Source: Caprella mutica
Lineage: Eukaryota; Arthropoda; Malacostraca; Amphipoda; Caprellidae
Direction of reading: 5' to 3'
DNA length: 64,000 bases
Assembly: GCA_947561585.1 (NCBI GenBank)
Contig: CANNZV010001170.1
Coordinates: 112,229-176,228, forward strand
Both the position numbers and the translations under genes were made by a program. The first letter of the stretch is position 1; each line of letters begins with the position of its first letter. The notes below the pieces were generated by a model, which saw only the letters and a list, made by a program, of their open reading frames with translations, did no database searches and was not told where the DNA came from. Positions 1 through 11,185 of the stretch are shown in pieces.

Positions 1-162
1 CCTACAAGACCATCAATCGACAAGACCATCAAGTTCTTTTCAATATCTGCATTGGCATAAGTTTTTCTGATCTCTTTTCTTCGGCTCTAAATATTCAATG
101 GAGAAGTTAATTATCTTCTGAAACGATATCAGGAATTCCAATTTGGGACTTTAATTAGTTTG
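1..162 (+). repeat. Dispersed repeat, copy 1 (cut by window edge)
   Basis: This block matches 21305-21461 on the same strand almost base for base, apart from an 11-bp local duplication near its start (the CAAGACCATCA word occurs twice) and one substitution. Similarity stops abruptly after the shared ATTAGTTTGC. The left end lies outside the window, so its true length is unknown. No reading frame or terminal repeats are visible. Confidence 0.85.
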
Positions 163-531
163 CCCGAAAAACCGAACCTGAATGCCAGTATCGGTATCTT
201 GTACTTGCAGTCATACAAATAATATTCCAGGAGCTGTTTGTCAACTTTGTAAGACTGAATTAGTTGCTAATGAAAGGAATAATATTTGAAAGTTTTAATT
301 TTGTCTTTTGATAATTTGGAAAAATTTGCAATAATTTGGTTACTGGATTTACTTTTCTATCGTAATTAGAAAGACTCAAAGATTATTTATAAGATTTTCA
401 AATAATTTTGTAACATGGAATTAATATAAACAATATACTTATGTAATATATCAAATAATTACTAAATAATCAGCCAATTGTACATCATCCATTTTGAATT
501 TAACAAATTCATGAATAAAGTTTACTGAGTA

Positions 532-617
532 AGTTACGTATTCCCGTACAGTTACGTATTCCCGTTCAGTTACGTATTCCCCTTCAGTTACGTATTCCCG
601 TTCAGTTACATATTCCG
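532..617. repeat. Short tandem repeat, 18-bp unit
   Basis: About 4.7 copies of an 18-bp unit, AGTTACGTATTCCCGTTC, with substitutions in the last bases of some copies and decay in the last one. Confidence 0.9.
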
Positions 618-1526
618 TAACCAATATTTTACTTATTCATTCCCGAAGAAAAAGTTTATTAATTAATATAAGTTGTAGATATAATAAAGTAAATATTCAC
701 TGTGATAGGTTCTATCAAACTGTTAGTATATTTATAAAGTAGGAACAAGTGTACGATATTGCGTAACGGTCGGAATAACGTAATTTAACCGATATGCATT
801 CAGGGTATTAACTAAATACTTGTCTTAACTAAAATACAGATAGCAGACTAATGGTACTTTGAAAACTTGAAATACGGAGTATTTTACAGGACAACAAAGA
901 AATTTGAAAAAAAACATACCAATTAATTTTAACCATTAACAGTTTAACATCTGTTGAATTTCATTAATTTAGCATATGCGTAACTTTATATAATTTAGTT
1001 TAAATAACTATCTAACTATTACAACCCAGATGGAAATTAACACAGCCTAAATCATTTGAATCTGTGGTTCAAACTGATTTCAATCTGTTTGGATCTAATT
1101 CCTAATTTCTGAATTCAAATTCAGCAATATTAAATTTGTCAACACATTAAATATAAATAATTGATTTGATATAAATTAAATCCCACAATGTAATGATTAT
1201 AATAGTTTACCTACCTACATTTTACATATTTATATGTTCCACAAGTACAGTAATTATCAAAAGAGTTTCTTTTCAGTCTTCAATGGGAGACTACGTACAC
1301 ACACAAGTGTACTGAATCATTTTTCCGACCATTCAATTTCAATCTGTCGGAATAAAAAATGAAAAAAGCACCAGTCCGAGTTTTTTTTGTGAACTGAACA
1401 AATATAGTGTTTGTTTTCCAGACCAACGTATGACGAGTGTTTTTTTTCGAGATTTTTCCTATAGACTTTTATTCTCTCCGAGATTTAGTCTAAACATAGC
1501 AATACAAAGTGGGAACTGTATAGCTT
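618..1526. other. AT-rich sequence without recognisable feature
   Basis: AT-rich single-copy-looking DNA. I see no long reading frame, tandem structure or terminal inverted repeat. Confidence 0.6.
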
Positions 1527-1960
1527 GGTTAGTGTTGGAACTTGGTACAGTGTTGGGTTAGTATTGGTATAATGTTGTGTTAGTGTTGGGACAGTGATGG
1601 GTTAGTGTTGGTACAGTGTTGGGTTAGTGTTGGTACAGTGTTGGGTTAGTGTTGGTACAATGTTGTGTTAGTGTTGGTACAGTGTTGGGTTAGTGTTGGT
1701 ACAATGTTGTGTTAGTGTTGGTACAATGTTGGGTTAGTGTTGGTAAAATGTTGTGTTAGTGTTGGGACAGTGATGGGTTAGTGTTGGGACAGTGATGGGT
1801 TAGTGTTGGTACAGTGTTGGGTTAGTGTTGGTACAGTGTTGGTACAATGTTGTGTTAGTGTTGGTACAATGTTGGGTTAGTGTTGGTACAATGTTGGGTT
1901 AGTGTTGGTACAATGTTGTGTTAGTGTTGGTACAATGTTGTGTTGGTACAATGTTGGGTA
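1527..1960. repeat. Minisatellite, 24-bp unit, GT-rich strand
   Basis: About 18 copies built around GTGTTAGTGTTGGTACAATG. Variants swap CAATG for CAGTG, GTACA for GGACA and TTGTG for TTGGG. A shortened copy occurs near the right end. The plus strand has almost no C, so the array is strongly strand-asymmetric. Confidence 0.93.
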
Positions 1961-3309
1961 AAAGTGTAAGTCCAGTGATTTATTTTAATTTCATATTCTT
2001 CACGCAATTTTCTTTTTCCATATTCCTTCTAAGTAAAGAATAAACCTATTTTCTTCAACAAATACGGCTCCTATTAGTAATAACTCCCTCTCCCCCCATC
2101 TCTCATTTCCACCTCCCCCCTGTTGAATCCCCCCTCCCCCTTCAACTCCCCCATCACATTTCCACGGACCTGTCCACGGAATTCACAGGCAACACAAATT
2201 AGCATAATTCAGTTTTTCTTCGTTGATGTGTCGCACCGAACAGAGTCTCAGTCCATGATGGAGAGAATTCGACACCAGCGCTGTGTTTGGGTAATTAGAT
2301 TAGAGGCAAAATTATTATACCTCTGAATTATAGTAATTGATTTTAGTCACCTTTTAGGGGTGCAGCGGCAAAAAGAATTGGACACTCAAAAATAGAGAGA
2401 CAACAACGCTATGTTTGATAATTAGATTACAGGGCATTTCGGTATATTAAAACTGAAAGATTCTATGTTCTATATATACTGATTATTGAAATATATCACT
2501 TTTTGTGAATTAGTACAAGAGACTAGAAGAAGCAGTCAGAACGGAAAATGACTCCATGATCAAAAGTCACCTAATGACTGTGAAAATGCTCATGAATGCA
2601 GTAAAGCTACTCCTCGAATGCAGTCACTTACAAAAGATTGTGACGAAAAGGGACACAAGCAAACCTTTTAATGGCTATTCAGAAGCTGTTTATTTTTCAC
2701 TACACATGTGATGGAACATCAGAAAGAAAGGTTGTGTGAATGGTCGATAGAGTAGCTAAAGATATTTAGTTTCTCAACCACAAGCTGATAATCTCCCCTA
2801 TCGCCAACACAACAGCGATATCAACAGTAAGATGATGTCATATACCTACTACTTTGTGTTATTTTTTATCTTATTTTGAATTTGGTAGTTTGACTTCCAG
2901 TATTAGTGGTGTAAAACTGTTTTTGACCGAAGGCTGATTTTGAAACGATGTGTATTTCACATGTTTTCTTTGGTGGGATTTTTACAATGAGGGTTTTTGA
3001 TCACGGGAGTTTTCATCATACAATTCAAAATAACATTTTTTAATCCGTGGATGCATAGTGGAGTGAAAATGTCCTAACTGAATTTTGAACTCAAAATTTT
3101 ATGTAAAAGGCATATAATTGAAAGTCACATAGTGACTTTTCTCAAATGACTGAAAGTTATGTTTGTAGTCAGCAATTTCAAAAATAGAATGTATGATCAA
3201 TGATCATATAGCCTATTTAATAGTTACAGCATTCAACTACGCGTGCATAAAATGACTCACTTTGTATTTTTTCTCAGCTGTTATTGATAGATAAAACCTA
3301 TTATATATA
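1961..3309. other. Noncoding stretch with polypyrimidine tract
   Basis: Contains a C/T tract at about 2085-2158. It also has a degenerate direct duplication of roughly 125 bp: the segment around 2265-2320 (TAATTAGATTAGAGGCA) resembles that around 2395-2450 (TAATTAGATTACAGGGCA). A dispersed repeat lies at 2520-2640. The open frame over 2123-2326 starts at TTG, and I do not consider it a gene. Confidence 0.55.
2520..2640 (+). repeat. Dispersed repeat (GAAGCAGTCAGAA family), copy 1
   Basis: Shares GAAGCAGTCAGAA, GAAAATGCTCATGAATGC and AAGCTAC words in the same order with 48650-48780, and partly with 26565-26640, all on the plus strand. Divergence is considerable. No tRNA-like head or poly-A tail could be recognised, so the class (SINE, MITE or other) is open. 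Confidence 0.65.
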
Positions 3310-3511
3310 CAGGGTGACCCACAAAAAAGTGTACCCAACTTTGAATTAATATGAATATCTTATTTATAAGTAGTTAAAAAATGAATTGAAGTGAATTTTG
3401 AAATTAGATTTTTTCACGTATCCATTCTACCACCGTTATTGATTAAGATTGTACGTGTACGATATTTATATTAAATTCAAACTTGGGTACCCTTTATTGT
3501 GGGCCACCCTG
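3310..3511. mobile_element. Tc1/mariner-type MITE, 202 bp
   Basis: The ends are imperfect inverted repeats of about 29 bp. The left end begins CAGGGTGACCCACAA and the right end, read on the other strand, begins CAGGGTGGCCCACAATAAA. Both arms run inward to GTACCCAA. The element is flanked on each side by TA (3308-3309 and 3512-3513), the target duplication expected of the Tc1/mariner superfamily. The interior is AT-rich and has no coding capacity, so it must have been moved by a transposase encoded elsewhere. Superfamily assignment rests on the TA duplication and terminal type only. Confidence 0.85.
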
Positions 3512-4376
3512 TAGATATGATCTTTTTATTATTACAGTTATCGAAGAACACCGGTAGGAGATTATAATTTTCAATTGGGAAGTAGCTACCAACTGATTTA
3601 GAGGAGGAGGCAGGCAAGTGCTGCTTCTAATCCTCCATAAGAGGATAATAAGTATTTCAAATAGAGGATTAGCGTAATAGAGGCCACTTCTAGCGATTAG
3701 TAACTGAAGTCTCTAACACTAAATTCTTCCATATACTCCAAGCAATTAATTAGCTGATTAATGTATATTGTGGTGATGGGTCTCTAGGAGTATTTGGGGC
3801 ACTTAAAGTGGACCTTCCATGCAGGTGTTATTCGATACCTATGGGGGAGGGGGGGGGGGAGTTATTTTAATAATGTACCACTTTGGACACCCCCTTCCCC
3901 AAACTGAAGCTCTCGAGTATGCTTTAGAATAAAGCTTCGAATTCTGTTCAAGTTATTTCCAGAATTTGATAATTTCTTATGAACTTGAATTAGTTATATT
4001 TACATTTTATCTAAAATGGATACTATGAGAATTATTTATTATGTTAAATAAACATTTTCAGTAAGTACTATGAGCAATAAAATTTTCTATTTTTAATGAA
4101 ATTTTAATTATTGCAGTTAAATATTATGTTCAAGGATATTGTTAGTGCTTTTTTCTTTCATTTTGCAAACTAATGGAAATTCATTCAGCAAACTAATAAA
4201 ATATTTCATTCATGTACAATAAAACAACACTTCAATCTTAAATACATTTAAAGAACCTAAGATCACTATTTAACGTTAATTTCATGCCAAACTATTTTGC
4301 GTCCGTATCAGGACATTAAAAAGCAATTCACTTAATCGTTCTTATAATTTTACCCCCGATTTCTTTTAGCTTCTTT
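3512..4376. other. AT-rich sequence, one G-run
   Basis: A G-rich run (GGGGGAGGGGGGGGGGGA) lies at about 3844-3861. Otherwise I see no coding region or repeat structure. Confidence 0.55.
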
Positions 4377-4475
4377 GGAATCTCTTAGCGAGATTATACC
4401 ACCATTTTATTTTCGGTCCATTGACTCCGACAGTTTGCGTATTTGCTCCGAGAAACAATACGATGTTACGTTATC
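4377..4475 (+). repeat. Dispersed repeat, about 100 bp, copy 1
   Basis: Matches 24615-24715 on the same strand. Both contain TCTCTTAGCGA near the left end, then TCCATTGACT, then TTTGCGTATTTG and CCGAGAAACAATACGATGTT. It is directly followed by a separate repeat carrying AGGTCA words. Confidence 0.8.
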
Positions 4476-4512
4476 GCAAACTGGGATAAGTTTTAGCAAT
4501 TTTGGTTGTATA

Positions 4513-4815
4513 AGAAACTAGATTATGTGTACTCGGTAGAGCACATACCTTCGCCTCCGCTTTGACCTGTTCTCTCCCAAGATTTAAGAATTTGGTAACT
4601 GGATAATAACCAATTGACCAACCAAGTTTCTTGCAATATGGTTCAATACTTTTTGAGTTATAAATGACCATGACCTTGACCTTTGACCGGGTCGCTCCCA
4701 AAATTCTATCAGCAGGTCACTGGACATGGACCAATCGCCTCATCAAATTTCAGGCAATTTGGTTGAACACTTGTTCAGCTAAGCGAATAACAAGATGATA
4801 AATAAAAAAATAAAA
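4513..4815 (-). repeat. Dispersed repeat with AGGTCA half-sites, copy 1
   Basis: Inverted relative to the copy at 13650-14107. Both begin and end alike: an ACTAG word next to a CGGTAGAGCACATACCTTCG motif at one end, and GCGAATAACAAGATGATAAA at the other. The interior is made of about 125-bp units, two here, each containing a variant of CAACCAAATT...GAAATTTGG and a cluster of AGGTCA words. On the minus strand the cluster at 4664-4687 reads GGTCAAAGGTCAAGGTCA. There is no coding capacity. Confidence 0.75.
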
Positions 4816-5221
4816 ACGACGGCTGAAATATGAACTTCCCGCATTCTGTGAAGGTAATAACAACAGTTTGGAGCTAACGGAAACCCACTGGGGTTGTACA
4901 TGCATTAAATATATCTATAATATTAAAATTAGAACAAAATATAGTTACGTATATAATATGAAAGATTTATATTTGGTAAAAGTAAATGAAATATAATTTG
5001 TCATCTCCGTAGACTTTTTGGCTTTTTTCCATTGTGAAAGTAATTAAGATTATTCCAGCCAATGTTTTATTAGTGATAAATAATGAAAAAATGAGAAAAT
5101 TATTAACAATTAAGAACATATCAATAAAATATTATCAGTAAGACTGTGTTTAAATGATTCGTTAAAAGTAATTAAAATATTCTTTGTCATTTCCATAGAC
5201 TTAGTGACTTTTATAAATTTG
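4816..5221. other. AT-rich sequence without recognisable feature
   Basis: Plain AT-rich DNA. I see nothing beyond homopolymer runs. Confidence 0.6.
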
Positions 5222-5600
5222 AGGTATATTCTTTACATTGGATTATCTAAGGTGACATTTACATTGGATAGTTTAAGGTGACATTTACATTGGATAGTTT
5301 AAGGTGACATTTACATTGGATAGTTTAAGGTGACATTTACATTGGATTGTTTAAGGTGACATTTACATTGGATAATTTAAGGTGACATTTACATTGGATA
5401 ATTTAAGGTGACATTTACATTGGATAATTTAAGGTGACATTTACATTGGATAATTTAAGGTGACATTTACATTGGATAATTTAAGGTGACATTTACATTG
5501 GATAATTTAAGGTGACATTTACATTGGATAATTTAAGGTGACATTTACATTGGATAATTTAAGGTGACATTTACATTGGATAATTTAAGGTATATTTAAA
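5222..5600. repeat. Minisatellite, 26-bp unit (GGTGACATTTACATTGG)
   Basis: About 14.5 copies of a 26-bp unit containing AGGTGACATTTACATTGG followed by ATAATTTA. The first few copies differ at one or two bases (ATAGTTTA, ATTGTTTA), while the last eight or nine are essentially identical. This suggests that the right part expanded most recently. Confidence 0.95.
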
Positions 5601-5735
5601 TGTAATAGGAGGATAATTCTATTCATTAAGTTTCAAATTAATAAAGATATTGAAATTCAAATAATTTGAAAAAAACTGCATAATAGTGCATATAAAATAA
5701 TTTGTATGCATGTACTTATATAATGCTTTTAACGT

Positions 5736-6072
5736 TGAAGGTATTTATATTAAAGGTTTTTTGAAGGTATTTTTATTAAAGGTTTTTTGAAGGTATTTAT
5801 ATTAAAGGTTTTTGAAGGTATTTTTATTAAAGGTTTTTTGAAGGTATTTTTATTAAAGGTTTTTTGAAGGTATTTATATTAAAGATTTTTTGAAGGTATT
5901 TTTATTAAAGGTTTTTTGAAGGTATTTTTATTAAAGATTTTTTGAAGGTATTTTTATTAAAGGTTTTTTGAAGGTATTTTTATTAAAGATTTTTTGAAGG
6001 TATTTTAATTAAAGGTTTTTGAAGGTATTTTTATTAAAGATTTTTTGGTGGTATTTTATTAAAGGATTTTTT
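5736..6072. repeat. Minisatellite, about 26-bp unit (GAAGGTATTTTTATTAAAGG)
   Basis: About 13 copies of GAAGGTATTTTTATTAAAGG plus a run of five or six T. Copies vary in T-run length and by TATT/TTTT and AAGG/AAGA alternation. It lies only about 135 bp from the preceding 26-bp array but has an unrelated sequence. Confidence 0.94.
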
Positions 6073-7325
6073 AGATATTCTTAGGATTTCAAACCTAAAA
6101 ATACATTCAACGTTCACATTATATTAACCTTTTTTGCTGAATATTAACCCTCCTGATAAAATGTAAATACCATTTAATATGAACGTAATATGTAAATAAA
6201 TGAATAGTCTGTTATTCATGAATGTCATTATTCTTTGTACAATAGAAATAGAATGGGACGGGGATTGTTATGTACTTCGTCAAATAATATACCGAAACAA
6301 CTATTTCCTTCGATTTTCTGTATTTATATTCATTAACCAAATATTTCAATTTTTCTGAAAAAAAAAACATTTTGAAGATATATTATACATATCTGGATTA
6401 ATTTATAAAAAAACACATTTTGAATTAAAATTATAGGTATTTAAAAAAATAGACGCAATTTTTTTTTTTGGGGGAATTATACACTGTGGAAAAAACTCAC
6501 AATATAATAAATTTTCAATTGCAATCAATTAAAAATATTCGCCAAAAAAAACCATTGTAATAATTATTGGTCTCTGATAGTCAATTAAAAAACTCTATCC
6601 TATTTAATTGATATATTAATTAATTGAAGGTTGGTATTTATAACTTTCAGAGAATAAGACTAAGAGTAAGTCTATTCAGAACTCCTCCACAGAACGCTAT
6701 TAATTCACAGTGAATTTTATACAAGCTGTTGCATATACATGAGAGGGAACGTGAGGGGAGTGTGAGGGGAGAGAGTCAGGGGGATTTCTCCCCTCGGATG
6801 AGGGTAAAGACGATAACAAAAACAGAGGGTCAGCTCCATTGATTGTTGCAGGATTTACATTGAATTTAAACGCTCCTGCTATTCCCTTTTCGGTTTCCAT
6901 ATAAACACTATCTTTTATTTATTATTTACTCAAAATTAAAATTGATGAAAGATGCAATCGAATAACAGTAAGGACATCTGAGCAACCTGCAAATTATATA
7001 TTCCGTGAATAATGTACTCGGCAAAATAAAGAAGGAAGAAAAATTTATTTTTATACAAGAAGAAATTATTGAAATTTTCCATATTTTATAATCATATTTG
7101 GTTTAACTTTATTGTGCAATATGATGGCAATTGATGTTTACAAAGAAGATTTCAAACAAAATCACAACTTTTATTAAAAAAAATAAAAGACCATACATTT
7201 TGGAATACATAAAATATGTATGTGTCCATAATTAAGGAGTCCTACTGTACTTTAATTTAAATTAAAATTATTACAGAAGTAAAATTATTACAGAAGTAAA
7301 ATTATTATTCATATCATAAGTAGCC
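6073..7325. other. Noncoding stretch with purine-rich patch
   Basis: AT-rich, with a G/A-rich patch at about 6738-6800 (GAGGGGAGTGTGAGGGGAGA). The words around it (GCTGTTGCATATACATGAG) resemble 47808-47835 (GCTGTTGAATATGCATGATG), so this may be a decayed dispersed repeat. Near 7262-7310 there is a short direct repeat, AAATTATTACAGAAGTA. No gene is supported. Confidence 0.5.
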
Positions 7326-7888
7326 CAATGCTTGGTATATCAAATGCAGTTCAATGCTTGGTATATCAAATACAGTTCAATGCTTGGTATATCAAATGCA
7401 GTTCAATGCTTGGTATATCAAATACAGTTCAATGCTTGGTATATCAAATGCAGTTCAATGCTTGGTATATCAAATGCAGTTCAATGCTTGGTATATCAAA
7501 TACAGTTCAATGCTTGGTATATCAAATGCAGTTCAATGCTTGGTATATCAAATACAGTTCAATGCTTGGTATATCAAATGCAGTTCAATGCTTGGTATAT
7601 CAAATGCAGTTCAATGCTTGGTATATCAAATACAGTTCAATGCTTGGTATATCAAATACAGTTCAATGCTTGGTATATCAAATGCAGTTCAATGCTTGGT
7701 ATATCAAATGCAGTTCAATGCTTGGTATATCAAATACAGCTCACTGCTTGGTATATCAAATGCAGTTCAATGCTTGGTATATCAAATACAGTTCAATGCT
7801 TGGTATATCAAATACAGTTCAATGCTTGGTATATCAAATGCAGTTCAATGCTTGGTATATCAAATGCAGTTCAATGCTTGGTATATTT
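7326..7888. repeat. Minisatellite, 26-bp unit (CAATGCTTGGTATATCAAAT)
   Basis: About 21.6 copies of CAATGCTTGGTATATCAAAT followed by ACAGTT or GCAGTT. The A/G choice at one position and a single AGCTCACTG copy are nearly the only variation. The unit has no stop codon in any plus-strand frame. Because 26 is not a multiple of 3, each frame cycles through all phases, so all three frames stay open for about 190 codons. This is an artefact of the unit, not evidence of a gene. Confidence 0.97.
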
Positions 7889-8112
7889 TATGCGATAGAA
7901 TTGAAATGAATTAAACTATGAGATAAAAATTTAACCAAAAACATTTGGAAAGAGAGAGAAAATATTTCTTCGTAATTTTGTTTCGGAATAATAGCGAATG
8001 TCAAAAATAGATCTAGTCTGAATTCAAATCCAAACAGAGTTGTTCAATTCTTCTTTATTCAATTAGAAGTAGGATGATGTCGATCCAGCCTCACCCCCGA
8101 CATTGGGAGTGC

Positions 8113-8190
8113 CTCTGGCAACAAGGATTCATCCCTGGGATATTAGGGGAATATCCAAGGAATATATCTTCCTTCTCTGGGATATTCCCT
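8113..8190. repeat. Dispersed palindrome, copy 1 of 4
   Basis: Left arm TGGCAACAAGGATTCATC with CCTGGGATATT; the right arm is its approximate reverse complement (ATATCTTCCTTCTCTGGGAT). The same palindrome family occurs at 30866-30940, 48153-48221 and 55067-55126. It abuts the decayed LINE at its right. Confidence 0.7.
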
Positions 8191-8236
8191 TATTATTCCC
8201 ACCACTTAAAGACCCACCCCACTGTCATTGAGGGGT

Positions 8237-9250
8237 GCGGCCATCCCCAGAGATGCCTCGAGCAAGGTTCCCTTACCAGGTGTTGGAGTCAAATGATGCG
8301 TGTTGTGTTTGGTGTAGTACTGTGAGTGTGGTGTTACAGGACTGCTCCTTTTCCTTTATATCCTCAGGAGGTTCTTCGAAGATGAAAGACGCCATCCGCA
8401 GGCGATTGGTCCAGAGTTCGAGGGGAGTGAGAGCAGTTGAAAAGGTGTGTCTGTTGCATAGGGGATGTTTGATGCTATGTGTGTCAGGAGATATTTTGCG
8501 TAGGAAATTGTGTAGTAGGGGTGATTTGTTTGTTCTGAGTTGTGTTAGAAGTCTGTGTGTAAATTTAGATATTGTATTTTCATTTATCCTTACTATTGGT
8601 TCCTCTTCGTTTACTATATTATTTATGTTTTTTTTAGTTAGATATGTGTCTAATATTTGTGTGTGGATTGATATCATGTCATGTTTGATAGTGTGTGTGA
8701 TGGTGTTTTCTGAGGTGGTGTCTAGTGTATTGGGTAAATGTTGTTGTTTTCATGAATGGTTTGTTTCTTTTTGTTGAGAATAGTTGTGTTAGGTGGTGTA
8801 ATGGAGGTTCTGGGTTAAGTATTTTTTGTTTAAGATATTCCATGAGTGGAAGTGTTTAGATTTCATCGTGTACATGTTGAAATTTCGTGTCTAAATTGTG
8901 AGCAGCCTGTGGTGGTTCTGAGTGCTGTATTTTGTATCGTCTGTAGTTTTGTTTATGTTTTTGTACGATGGGTGATCAGATTGTGTTGCTTGTTGCTGTA
9001 TTCTAGTAAAGAGTGAGAATCTATTGTTTTGCATGTATGTAGTAGTATTTCATTTGAGTTTTAGGTCGAAGGTGACCCCAAGAATTTTGGAGTTTCGTGT
9101 TGTGAAAATACGATGTCTTGCATTTCTAGTGTGACCATTTTATTGAATTCAGTCAGTTCATAATGTAAAACGTGTTGTCATTGTTTTTGTGACGTTTAGT
9201 ACAAGTCTTTTTTTGTGTTCATTTGTGTATTTTGTTGACCATATTAAGCA
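8237..9250 (-). pseudogene. Decayed Jockey-like non-LTR retrotransposon, reverse transcriptase C-terminal part
   Basis: Translation of the minus strand shows, in the right order but in shifting frames, the end of a LINE reverse transcriptase. First comes a WST-like thumb segment with L.V.KT. Next, around 9060-9090, is a KFLGVTFDLKLK-like motif that needs one frameshift. About 400 bp later is an open stretch of about 130 codons (8273-8677) with LLTQLRTNKSPLLHNFLRK, then PLCN, then LTPLELW. In Jockey and related elements this QLR-KSPLL block precedes a C-terminal Cys/His motif and an LTPLDLW-like tail; here only one Cys of that motif is obvious. Several stops and frameshifts interrupt the segment, and the catalytic YADD region and the endonuclease lie outside or are lost. 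Family assignment is from motif memory, without alignment. Confidence 0.68.
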
Positions 9251-9396
9251 TCTTCTTGTTAATTATTTAATCATTATACTGATAGGTTTAAAACAACCAT
9301 CAATCGTAACGAATAAAGTAAGCTTAAACAGCGTTTGAATTTTATAACAAAGTTTATTTTATAAGAGCAACAATGATTCACACAATCTTTCATATA

Positions 9397-10066
9397 CTGA
9401 TACTATAAACTTATAGTATCAGTATAAGTTTATAGTGATACTATAAGTTTATAGTGATAATATAAGTTTATAGTGATACTATAAGTTTATAGTGATACTA
9501 TAAGTTTATAGTGATACTATAAGTTTATAGTGATACTATAAGTTTATAGTGATACTATAAGTTTATAGTGATACTATAAGTTTATAGTGATACTATAAGT
9601 TTATAGTATCACTATAAGTTTATAGTGATACTATAAGTTTATAGTGATAATATAAGTTTATAGTGATACTATAAGTTTATAGTGATACTATAAGTTTATA
9701 GTGATACTATAAGTTTATAGTGATACTATAAGTTTATAGTGATACTATAAGTTTATAGTGATACTATAAGTTTATAGTGATACTATAAGTTTATAGTATC
9801 ACTATAAGTTTATAGTGATACTATAAGTTTATAGTGATACTATAAGTTTATAATGATACTATAAGTTTATAGTGATACTATAAGTTTATAGTGATACTAT
9901 AAGTTTATAGTGATACTATAAGTTTATAGTGATACTATAAGTTTATAGTGATACTATAAGTTTATAGTGATACTATAAGTTTATAGTGATACTATAAGTT
10001 TATAGTGATACTATAAGTTTATAGTGATACTATAAGTTTATAGTGATACTATAAGTTTATAGTATC
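9397..10066. repeat. Palindromic minisatellite, 19-bp unit
   Basis: About 35 copies of ACTATAAGTTTATAGTGAT. The core is a near palindrome, ACTATAA-GT-TTATAGT. Rare junctions where GTGATAC becomes GTATCAC, which is the unit flipped, occur at 9604 and 9794, with a related one at 9414. They are exactly 190 bp (ten units) apart, so a ten-unit block was duplicated. Both array edges read TGATACTATAA...TTATAGTATCA, so the array is bounded by its own palindrome. Confidence 0.96.
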
Positions 10067-10523
10067 AGTTATCATTTAGCCGTACCCGTAGTTCTTGAAG
10101 GAATTTTCGTGTCTGTGAAGATTTAGATTTATTCCTCAAGCTTTTTATGGGTAAATATTGTCTATTTAAACCATATAAAATTAGTAACAACTGCAGTTAC
10201 TGTTCCTCCTACCCCTCCCACTATCTCTTAGTAACCTGCCCCCCCCCTCACCCCTATCTCTTATTTACCTGACCACCTCCACCCCCTCCCTCTATTTCTA
10301 TAATTGAACAAGCTGCTGGACACCAATTCCAATAGTAGCTCTCAACTTCTACCAATGACACAATCTATGCAATCTTTTGATGATTGAACACAGCGATGCT
10401 GAAGACTCCGTCCACACGAGCAACTAATGAACTTCAATGAATTACTGAATAACTTTCAAATCTTTGGATGCAATATTAGATAAAAACACTATTCACTCCA
10501 ATAGATTCAAGGGATCGTCGCAG
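10067..10523. other. Noncoding stretch with C/T-rich tract
   Basis: A pyrimidine-rich tract spans about 10201-10305. The remainder is unremarkable and no frame is supported. Confidence 0.5.
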
Positions 10524-10925
10524 TACTCGGAAAGTGGGTCTGAACATAGGTTTGGTGGCATTACTTGGTGGCAGTAAAAATTTAATTAAATTAAAAAAAA
10601 AACCTAGAAATAAACAATTTCAATAACTTTTCAGTCTGCATCAAACCTGTTCCTAATATTAGTATGAAAATCTCCCCCCCCCGATTCTTTCTCTTTCTTT
10701 TCTAGCATTGCAAAGTTTCTTTTTGGGTGCAGAGCAACAGTATCTCATAAGATCGGTGGTAATATGAGCCCCATAAAACATTTTATCTAATAAGAGTGTC
10801 GTATGCCTCGGTTGTAAACCTTGTAAATGGAGCAAAATGGCGTGCCGTACAGGTACATAAGAAATTCCAATGTTTTCACTATTTGCCTCAAGGTATCGCG
10901 TTAGTGGCAGAGAAAAATATTGCAT
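10524..10925 (-). repeat. Dispersed repeat, inverted partner of 14625-15110
   Basis: The segment 10680-10830 is the reverse complement of 14630-14780 with very few differences: GAGGCATACGACACTCTTAT, then GTTTTATGGGGCTCATATTA, then ACTGTTGCTCTGCACCCAAA. The outer edges also match: TACTCGGAAAGTGGGTCT at 10528 against its reverse complement at about 15081-15098. An 88-codon frame exists here on the minus strand but the match extends beyond it. A diverged relative at 51900-52060 does not keep the frame, so I treat this as a noncoding transposable-element relic. Confidence 0.8.
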
Positions 10926-11185
10926 TCTTCACCAAGAAATTTTTTTTATTTTCAAAGTAGCATGAAGATTATAAATAAAATAATAGGTAATTTATTCATT
11001 ATAATTTTAAGATTTAATGACTGAAAGAATTTTTTTATTATTTTATGTATGCTGACCTAATAAAAATTTTTCTGATAAAAGTAGTCGTTTATTACGCCAT
11101 TTGTTTTATGAAACAGTAAAGAATCACACAGTGTATTAGCCTACTTATGATCACAGCTCTCGTTAAGATAAAATTCTAGGACGTA

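Noticed and set aside
1527..1960. Telomere-like repeat (GGGTTAG occurs in it)
   Set aside because: The period is 24 bp and the GGGTTAG word is incidental; no run of TTAGG or TTAGGG is present.
7328..7914. Three overlapping frames of about 190 codons on the plus strand
   Set aside because: All three frames are open because the 26-bp unit lacks stops in every plus frame.
8235..8777. 180-codon plus-strand frame
   Set aside because: Antisense to the decayed LINE reverse transcriptase, whose motifs lie on the minus strand.
10659..10925. Conserved small protein shared with 14635-14850
   Set aside because: Similarity extends outside the frame, the starts are not ATG at 14635, and the third copy at 51.9 kb breaks the frame. 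A transposable-element relic explains the similarity.
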